64,000 bases of DNA from Mycobacterium sp. Z3061 (GCF_031583025.1 NZ_CP134062.1:62001-126000); one strand, 5' to 3'. Shown: positions 43,773 to 52,283, counted from the first letter of the stretch. The notes: generated by a model not told the origin, from the letters alone. Translations and numbers: made by a program.

Positions 43773-44513
43773 ATGACAACGTTTGAGGGCAAAGTCGCCG
43801 TCGTGACAGGCGCTTCGTCGGGTCTCGGTGCAGAGACCGCCCGTCTTCTTTCCCGCAGGGGTGCAACGGTTTTCGGGATCGCCAGGGACGCCGAAAAGCT
43901 TGCCGGTGTATTCAAGGACATTCCCGTGGGAACCGGGGTGCCCTTGGACGTGACCGACCCGAACGCTTGCCGCAGTGCCGTAGCGCAGTGCGTCGCACAA
44001 TTCGGCGGTATCGACGTGTTGATCAATATCGCTGGGCGCCACCAGATGCGCCGCACCGAGTCGATGACCGACGACGAATGGGCGCAGGACCTGGCGGTCA
44101 ATCTCAACGGTCCCTTCTATCTGTGCCGGGCCGCGATACCACACCTGCTGGACCGTGGCGGCAACATCGTCAACGTCGCCTCCATCGCCGGCGTCGAGGG
44201 CCAGGCCTACTCGGCCGGTTACTGCTCGGCCAAACATGGACTGATCGGATTGACCCGCGCGCTCGCGGTCGAGTACACCGCAGATCGGCTGCGCGTCAAC
44301 GCGGTTTGCCCCGGCGGCATGTTGACCCCGCAGATCGAGCAATTCACCGCCCCGGAGAACCCGAATTACGACTTGATCCTGCGTTCGGCCGCACCGCGCG
44401 GCATGATGCGGCCGCTCGACGTCGCGAACGTCATCGCGTTCCTCGCCAGCGAGGATGCCGCCGCCGTCCACGGTGCGGTGTACCGGGTCGACAACGGCAA
44501 GGGCGCCGGCTGA
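43773..44513 (+). CDS. SDR family oxidoreductase
   Basis: A 246-residue classical SDR: VAVVTGASSGLGAETARLLS, LINIAGRHQ, and YCSAK (SAGYCSAKHGLIGLTRALA), ending AAVHGAVYRVDNGKGAG. The NIAG motif replaces the usual NNAG. The substrate is unknown. The 256-bp gap upstream of it holds no gene that I can support. It converges with the proline-rich membrane protein gene, four bases apart. Confidence 0.92.
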   Translation: MTTFEGKVAVVTGASSGLGAETARLLSRRGATVFGIARDAEKLAGVFKDIPVGTGVPLDVTDPNACRSAVAQCVAQFGGIDVLINIAGRHQMRRTESMTDDEWAQDLAVNLNGPFYLCRAAIPHLLDRGGNIVNVASIAGVEGQAYSAGYCSAKHGLIGLTRALAVEYTADRLRVNAVCPGGMLTPQIEQFTAPENPNYDLILRSAAPRGMMRPLDVANVIAFLASEDAAAVHGAVYRVDNGKGAG

Positions 44514-44517
44514 TTCG

Positions 44518-45183
44518 CTATCCGCTGCGCTCGAGAACGTCCATGCAGTAGGTCAGCGGTGGCTCCGGGAAGTTAACCGCCTGCTGATCGCTCTCGCAGG
44601 AGCCGGGATCATCGACCCCGTCGTGCCGAGCAGCGACCCGGAAGGTCGGGTCGCTGGACAACGCACCGGGCTTGCAGGCGATGGAGGCGAACATATGCGA
44701 AATCAGCGCCTGGTGATAGCAGCTGCCGACAGTCAGATTGTCTTCGAGACATAAGCCGCTGCCGCCACCTTCCAGAGTTCCGTAGTTGTCGTTGGGACAG
44801 TTCTTGGAACCCTTGTACTTCTTGGCGACTTTCGACAGTGCTGTCGGCGACGAGCAGGGTTCCACCTGAACATCGCTCGGCTTGACCATGATTCCCGCTT
44901 TCGCGAGGTTCAGGCAGGTGCCGATCGGATAGTCGAAGCCATTGCTGCTGGCCGGGCGGTCAACGTGACGGTGCAGCAACAAATTCAGCCCGACTTTCGC
45001 GGCGATCACCAGCACCACGGCCCCAAGCGCGGCACCGATCCGCTTGCCGACCGCGCTCTTCTTCGGCGCCGGCGCCGGCGCAGGAGGCGGTGGCGGTGGT
45101 GCATACTGCGGACCCGGCGGCGCGTAGCCGCCGGGCGGCGCATTCCAATGGTCGCCTGGCGGATATTTGGTGTCGCCTGTCAT
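44518..45183 (-). CDS. Proline-rich single-pass membrane protein with cysteine-rich outer domain
   Basis: A 221-residue protein. The N-terminal 45 residues are Pro/Gly/Tyr-rich (WNAPPGGYAPPGPQYAPP), then a membrane helix (about 47-70), then an external domain with about ten cysteines, likely disulfide-bonded (IGTCLNLAKAG, SCYHQALISHMFASIACKPG). The organisation resembles LppU- or septum-formation-related proteins of mycobacteria. The function is unknown. It lies upstream of no partner on the same strand and converges with the SDR gene. Confidence 0.85.
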   Translation of the reverse strand: MTGDTKYPPGDHWNAPPGGYAPPGPQYAPPPPPPAPAPAPKKSAVGKRIGAALGAVVLVIAAKVGLNLLLHRHVDRPASSNGFDYPIGTCLNLAKAGIMVKPSDVQVEPCSSPTALSKVAKKYKGSKNCPNDNYGTLEGGGSGLCLEDNLTVGSCYHQALISHMFASIACKPGALSSDPTFRVAARHDGVDDPGSCESDQQAVNFPEPPLTYCMDVLERSG

Positions 45184-45292
45184 CCATCAACTCCTTCAGC
45201 CCGAGTTGACGAGCGCTGGGTGCCTGCCCACAACCGCCCGTCCGGATGCAGCCTAATCGGCGGGAAACCGGATATTCCGCGCAAACTTGAAG

Positions 45293-45649
45293 CTATCGCC
45301 GATAGAAGACGTCGCCTTCGACGGTGATGGTCGACTGGTTGACCCAGACGACGTTGAAGTAAACCGGTGCGGGCCGGTATGTCTGGCTGCTCATGATCGT
45401 CAGGATGCCGCCGCGCGACGTCGGGTTCCAGGCACAGGGTCCCGACGTCGTCGGCACTCCTGCCGCATTGGCCAGTGAGCACCCGCTCTGGCTGACCAGC
45501 AGTTGTTCTGAGCCCGTGCCCGTGGTCCAAAAACCCACCGGCGCAATAGCTTCGGCGTGGGCAACGCCGGTGGATGCGGCGAGCATGGCGGTGACCGCGG
45601 CCGCCGCCGCGGCGAATTTCATGGCGAACACTTTCCTGCGATGCGACAT
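45293..45649 (-). CDS. Small exported protein of unknown function
   Basis: A 118-residue preprotein. A Sec signal peptide is clear (KFAAAAAAVTAMLAASTGVAHA, about residues 11-32 in parts), leaving a mature domain of about 85 residues with two cysteines (QSGCSLANA and GPCAWNPTSRG) that may form a disulfide. The mature part ends VNQSTITVEGDVFYRR. GGAGGAG precedes the ATG at 45647-45649, which rules out the longer frame. No family is recognised with certainty. Confidence 0.82.
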   Translation of the reverse strand: MSHRRKVFAMKFAAAAAAVTAMLAASTGVAHAEAIAPVGFWTTGTGSEQLLVSQSGCSLANAAGVPTTSGPCAWNPTSRGGILTIMSSQTYRPAPVYFNVVWVNQSTITVEGDVFYRR

Positions 45650-45692
45650 CGTTTCTCCTCCAGAAGAACTGACACGATGAGCGTCGCTGTGT

Positions 45693-46340
45693 CTACTTGA
45701 CGGATCCTTGAACCTTTCTTGGATCTGGCCCGCTGCGCGTTCCCAGTTGCGGCAGAAGGTGTTCCAGCTGCCCGACCTCTTCGATGTTGTGCCTGATCCA
45801 TGCCCGTACCATCTCGTCGGGAAAGCGTCTGCACAGAACACGGTTGATCGGTGCGAACAGCGGGGTTCGGGCCCCGAGGTCGAGCACGGTGACGTAGTGC
45901 GTGCCGTCGGAACCCGCCGACCAGGTGTGTTCCAGTTGGATGGTCATGACGCCGGCCACCCGCGTCACCAGGCGGATACCCGTCTCGTCCAGCTTCTCGA
46001 CGCGGTCGACGACGTCGACCTTGAACTCGGGCCTGGCGCCGAAGGCCTCCACGATGCGAAACCGCGCACCCTCGGCCGCACCCCCGCCCGCCGCCGGACG
46101 GGCCAGCTCCCAGCGAATGTGATCGATCGGGTGCCACGCGAGGTAGCGATCGACGATCTCGCCTCCATACGACATGGTTCCGTCCAGGTGGGTGAACCAG
46201 TCGAGCACCATGGTCGGGGTGACACCGGCCAGGGGACGGTGGTCGATGGTGACGCGACGGCGGTGGTGGGGGCCGTTGGTGACCCGCACCGTGGCGGTAC
46301 CCAACGGGCGCAGCGGATACAGGACGGGTCGAGCCTGCAT
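45693..46340 (-). CDS. DAPG hydrolase (PhlG)-like protein
   Basis: A 215-residue protein: SRPVLYPLRPLG-type start (ARPVLYPLRPLGTATVRVTN), MVLDWFTHLDGTMSYGGEI, and AWHPIDHIRWELARPA. This pattern fits the DAPG_hydrolase family (2,4-diacetylphloroglucinol hydrolase), a Bet v1-like fold that cleaves a carbon-carbon bond with zinc. His and Glu ligands are visible in the central part (HLDG, HPIDH, EHTW). It diverges from a TetR gene with two palindromes in between, the arrangement of a resistance or degradation switch. True DAPG activity is not proven. The ATG is at 46338-46340. Confidence 0.65.
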   Translation of the reverse strand: MQARPVLYPLRPLGTATVRVTNGPHHRRRVTIDHRPLAGVTPTMVLDWFTHLDGTMSYGGEIVDRYLAWHPIDHIRWELARPAAGGGAAEGARFRIVEAFGARPEFKVDVVDRVEKLDETGIRLVTRVAGVMTIQLEHTWSAGSDGTHYVTVLDLGARTPLFAPINRVLCRRFPDEMVRAWIRHNIEEVGQLEHLLPQLGTRSGPDPRKVQGSVK

Positions 46341-46349
46341 AGAGACCTC

Positions 46350-46371
46350 CAAGATACGGTTCCGTTTCTTG
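46350..46371. promoter_or_regulatory. TetR operator next to the DAPG hydrolase-like gene
   Basis: CAAGATACGG and CCGTTTCTTG face each other across TT, pairing at nine of ten positions. The half-site CGTTTCTTG is shared with the palindrome at 46395-46414. It lies nine bases before the DAPG hydrolase-like start codon. Confidence 0.7.
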
Positions 46372-46394
46372 CAGTCAAGATAGGCCAGTATGCT

Positions 46395-46414
46395 AAGAAA
46401 CGCAATCGTTTCTT
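46395..46414. promoter_or_regulatory. TetR operator next to the TetR gene
   Basis: AAGAAACGCAATCGTTTCTT is a perfect 8-4-8 palindrome, 13 bp before the TetR ATG. Its arms match those of the site at 46350-46371. Confidence 0.78.
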
Positions 46415-46427
46415 GGAAGGAATTTGG

Positions 46428-47003
46428 ATGCGCCGACGCCACGGAGCGGAACTGGACGAGGCGATCAGGGAGGCCGTGCTGGGGCTCGTCTGCGAGCACG
46501 GCCCCGCCGGGGTATCCATGGAAGCCGTCGCCACCGCCGCCGGCACCAGCAAAGCGGTGCTCTACCGGCGCTGGCCGGACGGCCGGGCCCTGCTGCGGGA
46601 CACCTTGCTTCGCACCGCGATCGACGCGATACCGCACCGCGACACGGGTAGTTACCGCCAGGACATGCTTGCCATCCTTCGTGGCTGGGCCGAGCTGTTC
46701 ACCGGTCCCCGGGCCGCCGTCGTCCAGGCCGCCGTCGCAGCGGCCGCGAGCGATTCCGAATTCGCCGAGACGTTCCGAGCCGACGTGATCGGCTGGCGCA
46801 AGAAGGAGATGGCCGACCTGCTGGCCAGGGGAATCGCCCGCGGCGACGTGCGCGCTGACGTGCCAGTGGAGATCGCCCGGGAGTTGGGGCAGAGCGTTTT
46901 GTGGCACCGCCTGCTGGTCACCGGCGATCCGATCGATGACAAGCTGATCGTCCGGCTCGTCGACGAGGTGCTGGTGCCTTTCGTCGCACCCCGGAAACCG
47001 TGA
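46428..47003 (+). CDS. TetR family regulator of the DAPG hydrolase-like gene (predicted)
   Basis: A 191-residue TetR protein: IREAVLGLVCEHGPAGVSME, then TAAGTSKAVLYRRWPDGRAL (about 10-55), and a TetR_C_11/16-like ligand domain (AVAAAASDSEFAETFRADVI). The ATG at 46428 follows GGAAGG. The two palindromes in the divergent gap share the half-site CGTTTCTT. In Pseudomonas the DAPG hydrolase gene is flanked by TetR genes phlF and phlH, a parallel arrangement. Confidence 0.93.
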   Translation: MRRRHGAELDEAIREAVLGLVCEHGPAGVSMEAVATAAGTSKAVLYRRWPDGRALLRDTLLRTAIDAIPHRDTGSYRQDMLAILRGWAELFTGPRAAVVQAAVAAAASDSEFAETFRADVIGWRKKEMADLLARGIARGDVRADVPVEIARELGQSVLWHRLLVTGDPIDDKLIVRLVDEVLVPFVAPRKP

Positions 47004-47091
47004 TGGCGACCCCGCCCGGGCGTCACGGTTAGGGCACAGTTCAGCCGCCGTCTGCCGGGGCAACCCGGTTCACTCAATCCCGTGCGCAACC

Positions 47092-48546
47092 ATGCCCGAT
47101 ATGACGCAGCGCCGGGCACAGATCTCGCGGCAGACGTTTCTGCGAGGTGCCGCCGGTGCCCTGGCCGCCGGCGTGGTGTTCGGCACGGGCAGAGCCGGTG
47201 CCGATCCGGTCGCGTCCGGCTGGGACGGTCTGTCGACCGCCCTGGGTGGCCAGGTCATGCAACCCGGCAGCGCCCAGTTCGGGGCGGCCAAGCAGGTGTT
47301 CAACACCAACTACGCCGACTCGACGCCGGCGGCGGTCGTCGTCCCGAAATCGGCCGCGGACGTGCAGAAGGCGATGGCGTTCGCTGCTGCCAACAAACTC
47401 AAGGTGGCCCCCCGCAGTGGCGGGCACTCGTACACCGGCGCCTCTACGGCCAACGGGACCATGGTGCTCGACCTGCGCCAACTCCCGGGTGACGTCAACT
47501 TCGACGCCGCCAGCGGGCTGGTGACCGTGACGCCGGCCACCGGTTTGTACGAGGTGCACCAGGCGTTGGCGGCCGTCGGCCGGGGCATCCCGACCGGTAC
47601 GTGCCCGACGGTCGGTGCCGGGGGCCATGCGCTGGGCGGTGGACTGGGCGCCCAGTCCCGCCACGCGGGTTTGCTGTCCGACCAGTTGACCTCGGCGTCG
47701 GTGGTGTTGCCCGGTGGCCAGAGCGTCACGGCTTCTGCCTCGAGCAACCCCGACCTGTTCTGGGCACTGCGCGGCGGGGGTGGGGGGAACTTCGGCGTGG
47801 CCACCTCCCTGACCTTCGCCACCTTCCCCACCCAAGACGTCGATGCGGTGAACCTGAATTTCGCGCCCCAATCTTTCCCGCAGGTCCTTGTCGGCTGGCA
47901 GAACTGGCTGCGTAGCGCAGACCGAAACAGTTGGGCGCTGGCCGACAGCACCACCGACGCGACGGGCACACATTGCCGGATTCTCGCCACCTGCCCGGCG
48001 GGTTCGGGAAACAGCGTTGCGGCGGCCATCATCTCGGCGGTCGGCGTACAACCGACCGGCACGGAGAACCACACCTTCAACTACCTTGACCTGGTGCGAT
48101 ACCTGGCCGTCAACAATCTCAACCCGGCTCCGCTCGGATATGTCGGTGGCTCAGACGTTTTCACGACGGTCACACCGGCGGTCGCCCAGGGGATCGCCAC
48201 CGCGGTCGACGCATTCCCCCGCAATGCCGGCCGTATGTTGGCGATCATGCACGCTCTGGACGGCGCGATGGCGACGGTCGCTCCGAACGCCACCGCCTTT
48301 CCGTGGCGACGGCAGTCCGCCCTGGTGCAGTGGTACGTCGAAACCGCCGGCTCCCCGTCGGCCGCGACCAGCTGGCTGAGCACCGCACACCAAGCGGTGC
48401 AACAGTATTCGGTCGGCGGTTATGTGAATTACCTGGAGGCCGGTCAGCCGGCGGGACGGTACTTCGGGCAGAATCTGGCCCGGCTGAGCTCCGTGCGTCA
48501 GAAGTATGACCCGGGCCGGGTCATGTTCTCCGGCTTGAACTTGTAG
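47092..48546 (+). CDS. Secreted FAD-linked oxidase with bicovalent flavin (Rv0063-like)
   Basis: A 484-residue flavoenzyme of the BBE/6-hydroxynicotine oxidase family. A signal region (SRQTFLRGAAGALAAGVVFG, about 12-31) indicates export, possibly by Tat. The FAD domain carries RSGGHSYTG with His112, and GTCPTVGAGGHALGGG with Cys171; together these match the two covalent flavin sites of this family. The C-terminal BBE motif is NYLEAGQPAGRYFGQNLARL, then the end YDPGRVMFSGLNL. Oxidation of a sugar or an amine/alcohol is expected. In H37Rv this gene follows celA1 directly; here 12.5 kb separate them. Confidence 0.92.
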   Translation: MPDMTQRRAQISRQTFLRGAAGALAAGVVFGTGRAGADPVASGWDGLSTALGGQVMQPGSAQFGAAKQVFNTNYADSTPAAVVVPKSAADVQKAMAFAAANKLKVAPRSGGHSYTGASTANGTMVLDLRQLPGDVNFDAASGLVTVTPATGLYEVHQALAAVGRGIPTGTCPTVGAGGHALGGGLGAQSRHAGLLSDQLTSASVVLPGGQSVTASASSNPDLFWALRGGGGGNFGVATSLTFATFPTQDVDAVNLNFAPQSFPQVLVGWQNWLRSADRNSWALADSTTDATGTHCRILATCPAGSGNSVAAAIISAVGVQPTGTENHTFNYLDLVRYLAVNNLNPAPLGYVGGSDVFTTVTPAVAQGIATAVDAFPRNAGRMLAIMHALDGAMATVAPNATAFPWRRQSALVQWYVETAGSPSAATSWLSTAHQAVQQYSVGGYVNYLEAGQPAGRYFGQNLARLSSVRQKYDPGRVMFSGLNL

Positions 48547-48637
48547 CCACCGTCCGTAGGTCAAAAATCGATAGAGGAGAAGCGTTGTCGGATAGACGGT
48601 TTGACACATGTGGTGACCGCGGCCCGAAGGCAGCGAG

Positions 48638-49387
48638 ATGATCGGACTCGCGCGGGACGGCGATGTACTGACGATTCGGATTCAGCGCCCCGAACGGCGG
48701 AATGCCCTCAATGCCGCTGTGATCGACGAACTCCGGACGACATTCGAAGGTGCTGCCTCCGACGGGGTGAAGGCCATCGTCCTGACCGGCGAGGGCAGCG
48801 TCTTCTGCTCCGGCATGGACCTGTCGGGGGCGGAGGCCGCCTCGGCGGAGAACCTCATCGATGAAATGCTGGACAAAGCCATCGCGCTCAACGCGGCAAT
48901 CGACCACACGCCAGTGCCGGTTGTCGCCGCCATCAACGGACCCGTCATCGGGGCCGGCGTCCAACTGGCCATCATCTGCGACCTCCGCGTGGTGGACGCC
49001 AACGCGTATTTCCAACTGCCAGTAGCCAAGTACGGGCTGGCCGCCGACACCTGGACGGTCCGGCGACTCACCTCGCTGGTGGGTTACGGACGAGCCCGCG
49101 GCATGCTGATGGCGGCCCAGAAACTCCCCGCCGACGAAGCGTTGCTGTGCGGCATGGCGAACCGGTTAGGCACCCTCGAGGACGCCCAGCAGTGGGCACA
49201 GGAGATCGCGGGTCTGGCTCCGCTGTCGCTGCGACACGCCAAGAGGGTGCTCAATGACGACGGTGCCTGGGAGACCGAGAGACCTGTCCACCAAGACATG
49301 TTCGAGGCGGCGTGGAAAAGCCAGGACGCCGTGGAAGCGCAGGTTGCCCGCTTTCAGAAGCGGTCGCCCTCTTTCCAGGGCAGGTGA
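48638..49387 (+). CDS. Enoyl-CoA hydratase/isomerase family protein with altered catalytic positions
   Basis: A 249-residue crotonase-fold protein: IQRPERRNALNAAVIDEL, the oxyanion stretch VFCSGMDLSG, and NGPVIGAGVQLAIICDLRVV. The first catalytic Glu of hydratases (in GxCELA) is Gln here (GVQLA), and the second region reads FQLPVAKYGLA instead of the usual LPEV. So water addition may be lost and it may act as an isomerase, thioesterase or carrier. The C-terminal half is normal. The ATG at 48638 follows AGCGAG. Confidence 0.88.
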   Translation: MIGLARDGDVLTIRIQRPERRNALNAAVIDELRTTFEGAASDGVKAIVLTGEGSVFCSGMDLSGAEAASAENLIDEMLDKAIALNAAIDHTPVPVVAAINGPVIGAGVQLAIICDLRVVDANAYFQLPVAKYGLAADTWTVRRLTSLVGYGRARGMLMAAQKLPADEALLCGMANRLGTLEDAQQWAQEIAGLAPLSLRHAKRVLNDDGAWETERPVHQDMFEAAWKSQDAVEAQVARFQKRSPSFQGR

Positions 49388-49397
49388 TGGCCGGACG

Positions 49398-49799
49398 TCA
49401 GTCCGCCACCTCGCCGTCCAGGTACATCCAGCGGCCCTTCTCGCGAGTGAATCGGCTGCGCTCGTGCAAGATATGGCGCTTGCCCTCACGCACATACTGG
49501 GCGCGGAACTCGACCACCCCGGTGGGGTCGTCGTGCCCACCGCCTTCGGTGTCGACGATCTGCAGCCGACGCCACTCGACGTCGTCGTCCACCCGCACTC
49601 GCTTGGGCCGCGTCCGGGGATGCCAGCTAGCCCGGAGGTACTCGGCGTCGCCCACGGCGAAGGCGCTGAAGCGGGACCGCATCAGCGCCAGCGCAGTGTC
49701 GGCAACTCGGTCACCGGCGTGCAGCGGCCGACAGCAGTCGGCGTAGCTTCCGCCGGAACCGCACGGGCAACGCTCCTCGCCGTTTTCCTTGACGCCCAC
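49398..49799 (-). CDS. YchJ family (UPF0225) SEC-C motif protein
   Basis: A 133-residue protein: the N-terminal SEC-C zinc motif is CPCGSGGSYADCC (residues 11-23), followed by an NTF2-like domain (LMRSRFSAFAVGDAEYLRAS, then EFRAQYVREGKRHILHERSR). The pattern is that of YchJ/UPF0225, a family of unknown function. It converges with the crotonase gene and diverges from the SCO6745-like gene. Confidence 0.92.
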   Translation of the reverse strand: MGVKENGEERCPCGSGGSYADCCRPLHAGDRVADTALALMRSRFSAFAVGDAEYLRASWHPRTRPKRVRVDDDVEWRRLQIVDTEGGGHDDPTGVVEFRAQYVREGKRHILHERSRFTREKGRWMYLDGEVAD

Positions 49800-49850
49800 A
49801 AGGAGATTGTTTCAGGCTGAGAATCGGCGCCACAGCGAAGGAGAATCGCG

Positions 49851-50609
49851 ATGACCGACACCGGCATAGCCGAAGCCGCCCGCGCGGCGGGGGACCCGAT
49901 CCAGCAGGCCGTGGCAGTTTTCATGCTGCACCCGGAGACGTTCGCGGAGAGCATCGCTGCCGGTTACCGGAACCCGCTGGCCGGCTACGTCGCCGGCCGC
50001 GGCGGGGTACTGGGCGACGTCAGCGGCGAGACGGTCAGCTCCGCATTCGTCGTGTTCGAGCCGAAATCGCTCGGCGCACTGTGGGAGGAAGGTGTGGCGG
50101 TGCGCGGAGCCGCCGGCGCGGCCGAGTTGTACTGGCAACAGACCGCTGACTTCGGCCGCAAGTATCTGGCCGGGGCCGCGGGGCTGCAGCGCCTGGCGGC
50201 ATTGGGAGAGAAGATCATCGCCGCGACGCCGGGTACGGGACTGCCACTGTATGCGGGCTGGCGCGCGATGCCACTGGCCGATGACGCTCCGGCGCGGGCG
50301 TTGCAGGTGATGTTCGTCCTGCGTGAGTTGCGGGCGGCGGTTCATTTCGACGTCCTCACCGACTCAGGGATCACCCCCGTGGAAGCGCACATGCTCAACA
50401 AGGGCCGGGAGTACACGAAGATGTTCGCCTGGCCGGAGCCGTACGACGACGGCTCCGAGAAAAAAGACCGCTACGCCGAGGTCGAGGACACGACCAACCG
50501 CCGCATGGCGGACATCTTCGCGGCCGCCCTCGACCACGGAGAGGCTGACGAACTCGCGCGCTTGAGCACCGACGCCTTGGCGACCATGAAGGCGAGTCTT
50601 GCGGCCTGA
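49851..50609 (+). CDS. SCO6745 family protein
   Basis: A 252-residue cytosolic, mostly helical protein: AVAVFMLHPETFAESIAAGY near the start, GLPLYAGWRAMPLADDAPAR in the middle, and HFDVLTDSGITPVEAHMLNK after it. This is the SCO6745 (EvbL-like) actinobacterial family, with a winged-helix-like C-terminal part and no assigned activity. GGAG precedes the ATG. Its stop overlaps the start of the membrane protein gene by 11 bp, so the two are cotranscribed. Confidence 0.85.
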   Translation: MTDTGIAEAARAAGDPIQQAVAVFMLHPETFAESIAAGYRNPLAGYVAGRGGVLGDVSGETVSSAFVVFEPKSLGALWEEGVAVRGAAGAAELYWQQTADFGRKYLAGAAGLQRLAALGEKIIAATPGTGLPLYAGWRAMPLADDAPARALQVMFVLRELRAAVHFDVLTDSGITPVEAHMLNKGREYTKMFAWPEPYDDGSEKKDRYAEVEDTTNRRMADIFAAALDHGEADELARLSTDALATMKASLAA

Positions 50610-51399
50610 ATCGCGCGACGACAGATCGCCGGATTTCACCAAGGTTCCGGCGGTCACGATCGGCTTCTGGGTCATCAAGATCCTGGCGACAACGCTGGGT
50701 GAAACCGGTGGCGACACCGTCACGATGACACTCAACTGGGGCTATGTCGCCGGGGTGGCGCTGTTCGGCGTCACCCTGGTGGTGCTGGTCGCCGCGCAGA
50801 TCCTCGCCAAGCAGTTTCACGCGAGTTTGTACTGGGCGACGATCGTCGCTTCGACGACGTTCGGCACCACATTGGCTGACTTCGCTGATCGATCGTTGGG
50901 CATCGGCTACACGGGTGGATCCCTGGTGCTATTGGGTTGCCTGCTGGCCACTTTGGGGCTGTGGCGCTGGTCGTCGGGCACCGTCTCCGTCAGCACGGTG
51001 TCGACGCCCAAAGTCGAGGCCTTCTACTGGGCGACGATCACGTTCTCGCAGACGCTGGGCACGGCGTTGGGCGACTGGCTCGCCGACACCCGTGACTTCG
51101 GCTACGAACGTGGCGCAATGGTCTTCGGGGCAGCTCTTCTGGTCGTAGTCGGGCTCTATTACTGGACCGGAATCTCGCACATCGTCCTGTTCTGGGTCGC
51201 ATTCATTCTCACCCGGCCGCTGGGAGCAACCGTCGGAGACTATCTCGACAAGCCCGTCGCCGAGGGCGGACTCGCGCTCAGCCGCCCGCTGGCCTCGGCC
51301 GTGATCGGGGCGATTATGGTCGTTTTGATAGTGGTCCTTCCGCAACGCCCGGGCCGTCACCCAGGCCAGACGGAAAATCACCAGGAGGGAGCGCAGTGA
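50599..51399 (+). CDS. COG4705 family membrane protein with four internal repeats
   Basis: A 266-residue protein with about eight membrane helices, built from four copies of a two-helix unit with the signature (F/Y)W-x6-TLGxxxGD: FWVIKILATTLGETGGD, YWATIVASTTFGTTLAD, YWATITFSQTLGTALGD and FWVAFILTRPLGATVGD. This is the COG4705 pattern, uncharacterised. The acidic residue in each unit points to metal or cation binding. The start must be the TTG at 50599, because no ATG or GTG exists before the first repeat. It overlaps both neighbours, indicating one message from 49851 to 52283. Confidence 0.85.
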   Translation: MRPESRDDRSPDFTKVPAVTIGFWVIKILATTLGETGGDTVTMTLNWGYVAGVALFGVTLVVLVAAQILAKQFHASLYWATIVASTTFGTTLADFADRSLGIGYTGGSLVLLGCLLATLGLWRWSSGTVSVSTVSTPKVEAFYWATITFSQTLGTALGDWLADTRDFGYERGAMVFGAALLVVVGLYYWTGISHIVLFWVAFILTRPLGATVGDYLDKPVAEGGLALSRPLASAVIGAIMVVLIVVLPQRPGRHPGQTENHQEGAQ

Positions 51400-52283
51400 A
51401 CCAAGAGCAACGCGACGCGATGGCGTCGCGGCCCGGCTTTATCGCCGCGCTGGATCAAAGTGGCGGAAGCAGCCCGAAAGCGCTGAAGCTGTATGGAATT
51501 TCGGAAGACGCGTACGACAGCGACGAGAAGATGTTCGACCTGATCCACCAGATGCGGGAACGCATCATGTCGAGTCCGAGCTTTACCGGCGAGCGGGTCC
51601 TGGCCACCATCCTCTTCGAACAGACCATGGACCGGACCATCGAGGGTCAGGACACGGCGGCATTTCTGTGGGAGCAGAAGCGCGTCGTGCCATTCGTGAA
51701 GGTCGACCAGGGTCTCGCCGATGCCGAAAACGGCGTACAGCTCATGAAGCCCATGACCAAGCTCGACCCCTTATTGGATCGGGCCGTTGAAAACGGGATC
51801 TTCGGCACGAAGATGCGCTCGTTCATCCAGGAGCCGAATGACCAGGGGATCAAGGCGATCGTCGATCAGCAGTTCGACTACGCATACCGGATTTTAGAGC
51901 GTGGACTGATGCCGATCATCGAGCCCGAGGTGAGCATCAAAAGCCCCGACAAACCGAAGGCCGACAGCCTGCTGCTGGCCGCGCTGAGCGCGAAACTCGA
52001 TGAGGTGCCCGGGGATACGCAGGTGATGCTCAAGCTGACATTGCCCACCGAAGACAACCTCTACACGCCGTTGATCGAGCATCCACGGGTGTTGCGGGTG
52101 GTGGCCCTGTCCGGCGGCTACAGCCTGGTGGAGAGTTGCGAGATCCTGGCGCGCAACCACGGCCTCATCGCAAGCTTCTCGCGCGCCCTGACCGAGGGCT
52201 TGATGGTCGACCAGACCGAAGCCGAGTTCGACGCCAAGCTCGGTTCGAACATCGAGCAGATCTACGCGGCGTCCGTCACCTAG
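51396..52283 (+). CDS. Class I fructose-bisphosphate aldolase
   Basis: A 295-residue class I aldolase of the bacterial/archaeal-like FBA type: FIAALDQSGGSSPKALKLYG, then VVPFVKVDQGLAD, IIEPEVSIKSPDKP, and MLKLTLPTEDN with the Schiff-base Lys213. It cleaves fructose-1,6-bisphosphate without metal. Mycobacteria have a class II FBA as main enzyme; this class I form is accessory. The GTG at 51396 overlaps the upstream stop in GTGA and follows AGGAGGGA. Confidence 0.94.
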   Translation: MNQEQRDAMASRPGFIAALDQSGGSSPKALKLYGISEDAYDSDEKMFDLIHQMRERIMSSPSFTGERVLATILFEQTMDRTIEGQDTAAFLWEQKRVVPFVKVDQGLADAENGVQLMKPMTKLDPLLDRAVENGIFGTKMRSFIQEPNDQGIKAIVDQQFDYAYRILERGLMPIIEPEVSIKSPDKPKADSLLLAALSAKLDEVPGDTQVMLKLTLPTEDNLYTPLIEHPRVLRVVALSGGYSLVESCEILARNHGLIASFSRALTEGLMVDQTEAEFDAKLGSNIEQIYAASVT

